From Intoshia linei (lineage: Eukaryota; Orthonectida; Rhopaluridae): a DNA stretch of 21,435 bases. Position 1 is the first letter of the stretch; every line of letters starts with the position of its first letter. Shown here piece by piece: positions 17,806 to 21,435 of this stretch. The stretch is taken from contig LWCA01000647.1 in assembly GCA_001642005.1 (NCBI GenBank), positions 1-21,435 of the forward strand, read 5' to 3'. The position numbers and the translations under genes were made by a program. Below the pieces are notes generated by a model that made no database searches, had not been told where the DNA came from, and saw nothing but the letters and a program-made list of their open reading frames with translations.

Positions 17806-20800
17806 TCACTCTGTATTTTCATCTTTTTCAACACACGTGTACTGTTGTAACGTTTTGGTTATTGTATCGCTGACTTGTTTTAAATCTTTTTTCTTCAAGT
17901 TAATGATTGACTTATTTTGTACCAGTGTTTTAATAACTGATTCTAATATCATTGAATTCTTTTTCTTTTCCAGGTCTTCACATTTTTGTACCAATCTTAG
18001 ACTTGCTGCAGCATATTTATCCGTTTGTTGGTTTTTTATTAATACAAACTATGGGTAAAAATTGTTATAATTTATATCATATACATGTATCTAAATTTAA
18101 CCTGCATGATATCACCTTCCTTTACATCTAAACTTTCATGAACGTCAGATTTGTGAAAAAATAATTTTTTTCCAGGTATTGTTTCATAATTTAAAAATCC
18201 ATACTATCATTAATAAAATTAATATAATATAATTTATTACATAATCTTTAATTGAATATATTGCAGCCATTTTATAATCCCTGATTGCTTGTACGTTGGT
18301 TGCACGCAATTCATCTGTAGAAATTACTTTCGCAATTTGAAAATGAACAATATCGTTTCTTTGTAGGAAGTCATGCTTATCTGCTAAACTTGTAACACCA
18401 TATTCATATGTTTTGTATTCATTTTCAGAATCTAGAATAATTTTTTTTATATATATTTTTTGTAAAAGATAAAATATTTCATAAGTTTTGTTATGAATAC
18501 TAAGTAAAGTTTATTCTCGAGATTCCTCGAGAAATTTTAAAAGTTTTTGTAGTAATTTTGAGAGTTGTCCAAACAATAATGTGTTTAATTAATAAATTAA
18601 TTTTAAGTTACAATATAATTTCTGTTGAATTACTTTTACTTGATTAATAATGTAATATAATCTATGTATCTTGTAATAAATGTATATTGATATTGATTAT
18701 ATTGTTACTGTTTTATTATTATTATTAACATTATATTAGTAAATTCATTATCAATGTATAAGGCATAAGTGATAGTGTTAGTGTTACATATAAATTTGGA
18801 AATGTATCAATTAAGTCATAACTTATAAATATTTCATTCATTTAGCTGTTATGAACGTTTCTTATAATAACAATCATAAAATATTAAATTTTAAATATTG
18901 TTAATATCACAATATGACCTTATATTATTAATTTATTATAATATTATTAATATTATACTAGGCTATACAAGTTATCCCTATTTATTAATTAATTGGCCCG
19001 ATGTAGAAAATTTTACATTTATAAAATACACAATATATAAATTACCATGTGTCATAATTATTCCAGAATAATCTTCTTGATTAGGATTTACTGTTCTAAT
19101 GCATCGCATAACTGTACCAATATTTAGTTTATTGCATATAAACTAAATTTTATATTTTTATATTATTATTATCTTGGTTGTTTTGTACTTGGTACAAACA
19201 GCACTTAGATCTGCCGATGAGGACGTTTCTACTTCCACCAAAAGATAAAATCTTACATAAAAATGCCACTATTCACTATAACCAATCTTTTAAAGTAATG
19301 GTTCCCAAACGTGTCAAGACAATTTTTTATTTTTAATTCTAGGACCATTAATTATATCAAATTTTTTGTTTTAATTAACAATTTTTTGTAAATAATTTCC
19401 AAAAAAAAGGTAAACCGTAAATTGCTTTTTTGAACATGAAATCTTAACTTAAAATAGAAACTTTTTATATATATATTAACTGGAAAAAGCAGTATTAAAT
19501 GTGATATTTTTATAAATTCTAGGACTGTGAGATTTTTTCAAAAACATTTCCTAAAAAACCCTCTTTAAATTCTTGAAAAAAAAATTTTTTCTAGAACGTT
19601 TTCTAACAATAAATTATAAAAAATTCCCGTGTTTTTCTTGTGTGTTAACTGGAGATAACTGTATGAACTCTAATTTTCTTTAAAATTCTAGGACTGTTTT
19701 ATTTTTTTTAAAACAGTGTAATTTGGATTTTTGATTCTGAAGATATTTTTTTTAAATTCTAGAACAAAAAAATATAATTGGGGGTTTCGAATGGCAATAT
19801 GTGAGTTTATGAGATTGAAATGTATCTTACTTTCACTCCCGGTAAAAACTATAATAGAAATGTGGAATTTTTAATATTATAAGACTCTTAGTTATTGAAA
19901 TAAACGATAACATATCCACATAGAATTACATAGAATATAATACAAGGAGTTTTATAAAACTTAAAAATAAACAAATTTTTTTTATTTTTTTTAACTTGTA
20001 TAACTTGTATAAATATAAGTTATGATTTACGAAAATAGTAATATTACCTCTGGAGAGACAGTACCTTTTGTAATTTTTTTTATATTTGTTGCCCCTATTC
20101 TATTATCAATTTTTTCTATCTTGTACTCAACTTCATCTCCTATTTTGAAATGACAGCTTGATTTTTTTCTGTAATTTTAAATATAGAATTATGTAGTAAA
20201 TTAACAACACTGTAAACTACAACGCTACAAATAAATATACATATCATGCAAAGGATATTGTTCTTATTCAACTTATCATATTATATATCATTATTGTATA
20301 TTATATTACTAATTATAATATACTAGGTTGACTGTTATGTACTATGTACAAACAGCACTTAGCTTTGCCTAGGGCACATTTTTATTCTACCAAAAAATTT
20401 ATTACACCATTTTACCATCAAATTGGCAAAAACGCAATTTTATTTTTAAACCGTTAAGTAACGTTGGCATTATTTTTTAATCTTTATAATATATCCTGTA
20501 TTGTTATTTTAATTAAGTAACTAAGCTAAGAAAATAATTCCTCTTTGATTAGCGGCTACACCAAATAAATAATATTTTTTTAAATGAGATGTTGAAACCT
20601 AACATAATTATTAATTATGTTTTATGGATTATAACGGAACCAACATTTTATTATAATATATTTATATAACATATATAAAGCATAATTATGCTTTACATCG
20701 CAAACTTAGTAAAGAGTTCATTATTGTGTTATCATTTTATTTATCAAATCAAAATGTCAATCCAACAGCGAAAATATAAAATTGTTTCTGAAGAAAATAA

Positions 20801-21430
20801 GCAACTTTTGCTAAATGAAAAAAAGGTAGGAGGTGATCCAATTCTTCTCGCTCGTCGACTTGAAACAAAACAACGTACTGCTTACAATATTGAATCATTA
20901 AAATTGACTTTATTCTTTATATTACTTCGGTTTAACGTTTATCTTTTTTGTCTATTCCAATTTTGCCAATTCTATGTTCCTTTTTGCCAATTTGATGGTA
21001 AAATGGTGTAGATCACTAATTTTTTTTAATTTTTTTTCTAAAAATTGGCTTTTGTATGTTCATATAAGACAGAATCAACTGTACTTACTAGTTATTAGTT
21101 AAGTTAAGTCAATAATTAGACATTAAGACTTTAATTGAGAAAAGTTGAAAATTATGCATTTTTTTAATTAATAAATATATGATACCCATAATAGAAAAAA
21201 ATTTCTTTTTTATGATCCGCCATTTCAATAAAACCATATTTATTTTTTAGTACAGCTATGAATCCTAAGTATGTTTTTGAATCGAACGGAATTAATTCTC
21301 GTGGTTTATTATATAATTTATGATTAAGAGACAGTAATTTTTCCTGCATTTGTATACTAATACAACCTTTTGTTACTCTTTTCACATTCAATGCTATTGT
21401 GTCATTACTACTGTCAATTTCAAAAGATAC
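17806..21430 (-). CDS. CSDE1: Unr/CSDE1-type multi cold-shock-domain RNA-binding protein, C-terminal part (5' end off the window)
   Basis: Six exons: 21186-21430, 20048-20168, 19046-19142, 18241-18431, 18102-18203, 17806-18048 (stop TGA). Phases match at every junction, giving 332 visible residues. Unr binds mRNA with alternating canonical and non-canonical cold-shock domains and controls translation and decay. In order: the end of one domain (VSFEID...), a canonical domain (TYLGFIAVL, RNP1-like YGFIE, RNP2-like EIFFYY, then FKIGDEVEYKI), a non-canonical domain (NIGTVMRCIRTVNPNQEDYSG), and a final canonical domain (IKDYYGFLNYE, KKLFFHKSDV, VLIKNQQTDKYAAASLRLV). This order matches human CSDE1. 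Oddities: the usual FFHY reads FFYY in the first complete domain; a roughly 25-residue insertion precedes it; after the last domain the protein ends in a K-rich tail of about 60 residues with no recognisable SUZ-C motif. The first visible exon starts at a TATAG acceptor on the window edge. Confidence 0.93.
18432..19045 (-). other. 614-bp CSDE1 intron, mostly anonymous
   Basis: Donor GTAATT at 19045 and acceptor TTCTAG at 18432 join codon GAT in frame. It contains a hairpin TTCTCGAG-ATTC-CTCGAGAA (18514-18533) and otherwise simple AT-rich sequence. A CTAGT on the minus strand near 18956 lacks the subterminal hairpin of the Helitron-like ends. Confidence 0.5.
19173..19915 (-). mobile_element. 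Non-autonomous Helitron-like copy with R2 body (copy 4, reverse), in a CSDE1 intron
   Basis: The terminal portion (19173-19245) matches the other Helitron-like ends: hairpin TGTAC/GTACA at 19184-19196 with a different loop, but a degenerate CTTG in place of the CTAG end and a shorter spacer. Moving inward there is a GGTTCCCAAAC landmark at 19304-19314, also present at 2375-2385 in copy 2, then the R2 body with repeated AAATTCTAGGACT units at about 19338, 19515, 19682 and 19758. No coding capacity. It fills most of the 905-bp intron 19143-20047. Confidence 0.5.
20323..20402 (-). mobile_element. Helitron-like 3' terminus (copy 3, reverse)
   Basis: On the minus strand it ends CTAG followed by T at 20323-20322. 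A hairpin TGTAC/GTACA (plus 20338-20342 and 20346-20350) stands exactly 11 nt inside the end, followed by the conserved stretch around CTAAGTGCTGTTTG and GGTAGAATAAAAATGT. Homologous to 43-148 and 2423-2525. It is broken on its inner side by the TA-flanked transposon starting at 20405. Confidence 0.55.
20405..21008 (+). mobile_element. Tc1/mariner-like deletion derivative with perfect 28-bp TIRs and transposase HTH remnant
   Basis: The ends at 20403-20432 and 20981-21010 are exact inverted repeats of 30 bp including a terminal TA on each side. The likely element therefore begins CACCATTTTACC, ends GGTAAAATGGTG, and is flanked by a TA duplication. Between them, ATG at 20754 opens a frame (to 21011) whose first 45 or so codons look like a transposase helix-turn-helix: RKYKIVSEENKQLLL, then LLARRLETKQRTAYNI. 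After that the protein becomes hydrophobic noise, and no catalytic DDE/D region fits in 604 bp. It lies in a CSDE1 intron. Family is inferred from TA duplication and HTH; it could be another TA-target superfamily. Confidence 0.7.
20754..21011 (+). pseudogene. Truncated transposase fragment (N-terminal helix-turn-helix)
   Basis: MSIQQRKYKIVSEEN begins a segment with the rhythm of a recruited HTH, [KR]-x-[KR]-x3-E-x-[NK]...LARxLxxKxxTAYxI, as in N-terminal DNA-binding domains of TA-target transposases. Only the first 40-45 residues look protein-like; the rest is AT-rich drift into the right terminal repeat. An in-frame ATG at 20688 would extend it N-terminally, but that part shows no family resemblance. 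Not expected to be functional. Exact family not recognised. Confidence 0.5.
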
Positions 21431-21435
21431 CTATA

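Noticed and set aside
17837-18058. Plus-strand open frame of 73 codons
   Set aside because: Antisense to the last CSDE1 exon, which continues a cold-shock domain in frame.
18950-18962. A fifth Helitron-like end, CTAGT on the minus strand near 18956
   Set aside because: It lacks the TGTAC/GTACA hairpin at the conserved distance and lacks the conserved stretch further in.

Overview
The window is nuclear DNA from a multicellular, ciliated or flagellated animal, very rich in A+T (about three quarters by eye). The protein-coding content is metazoan: an axonemal dynein light chain 1, a cytochrome-oxidase assembly factor COA6, an Unr/CSDE1-type cold-shock RNA-binding protein, and a C2H2 zinc-finger protein. 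Genes are split by many introns. Most are only 35-72 bp, and nearly all acceptors end in TAG. I cannot name the species; small-intron invertebrate lineages (flatworm, rotifer, some insects) all remain possible. No bacterial features, rRNA, tRNA or CRISPR array were recognised. All gene models were built by hand, and every intron joins with matching phase.

Layout. 1-7303: no recognised exon. It holds repeat copies (Helitron-like 3' ends at 43-148 and 2423-2525, a repeat family lying in inverted orientation around 555-2220, an inverted-repeat element at 4304-4571) and anonymous AT-rich sequence. 7304-14126 (+): eight exons of a zinc-finger gene whose 5' part was not found. It has an acidic/lysine-asparagine-rich exon, a 4.3 kb intron packed with nested transposons, a Q/N/Y-rich segment split by tiny introns, and a single C-terminal C2H2 finger. 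14212-15460 (-): complete DNAL1 gene in nine exons, tail to tail with the zinc-finger gene. 15461-17396: spacer with a nested hAT-type element and related tandem repeats. 17397-17687 (+): complete two-exon COA6. 17806-21430 (-): the last six exons of a CSDE1/Unr gene, running off the right edge and tail to tail with COA6. Its two largest introns hold a Helitron-like copy and a Tc1/mariner-like deletion derivative with a helix-turn-helix remnant.

How the genes relate. They are independent housekeeping or cell-biology genes, not a pathway cluster. The two tail-to-tail pairs are packed with stops 85 bp and 118 bp apart, so 3' ends probably overlap. At COA6/CSDE1 a 13-bp near-palindrome offers AATAAA on both strands. 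The main interest is this contrast: extremely compact gene tails and introns next to introns and spacers inflated by layered non-autonomous transposons. The order of several insertions can be read from target-site duplications.
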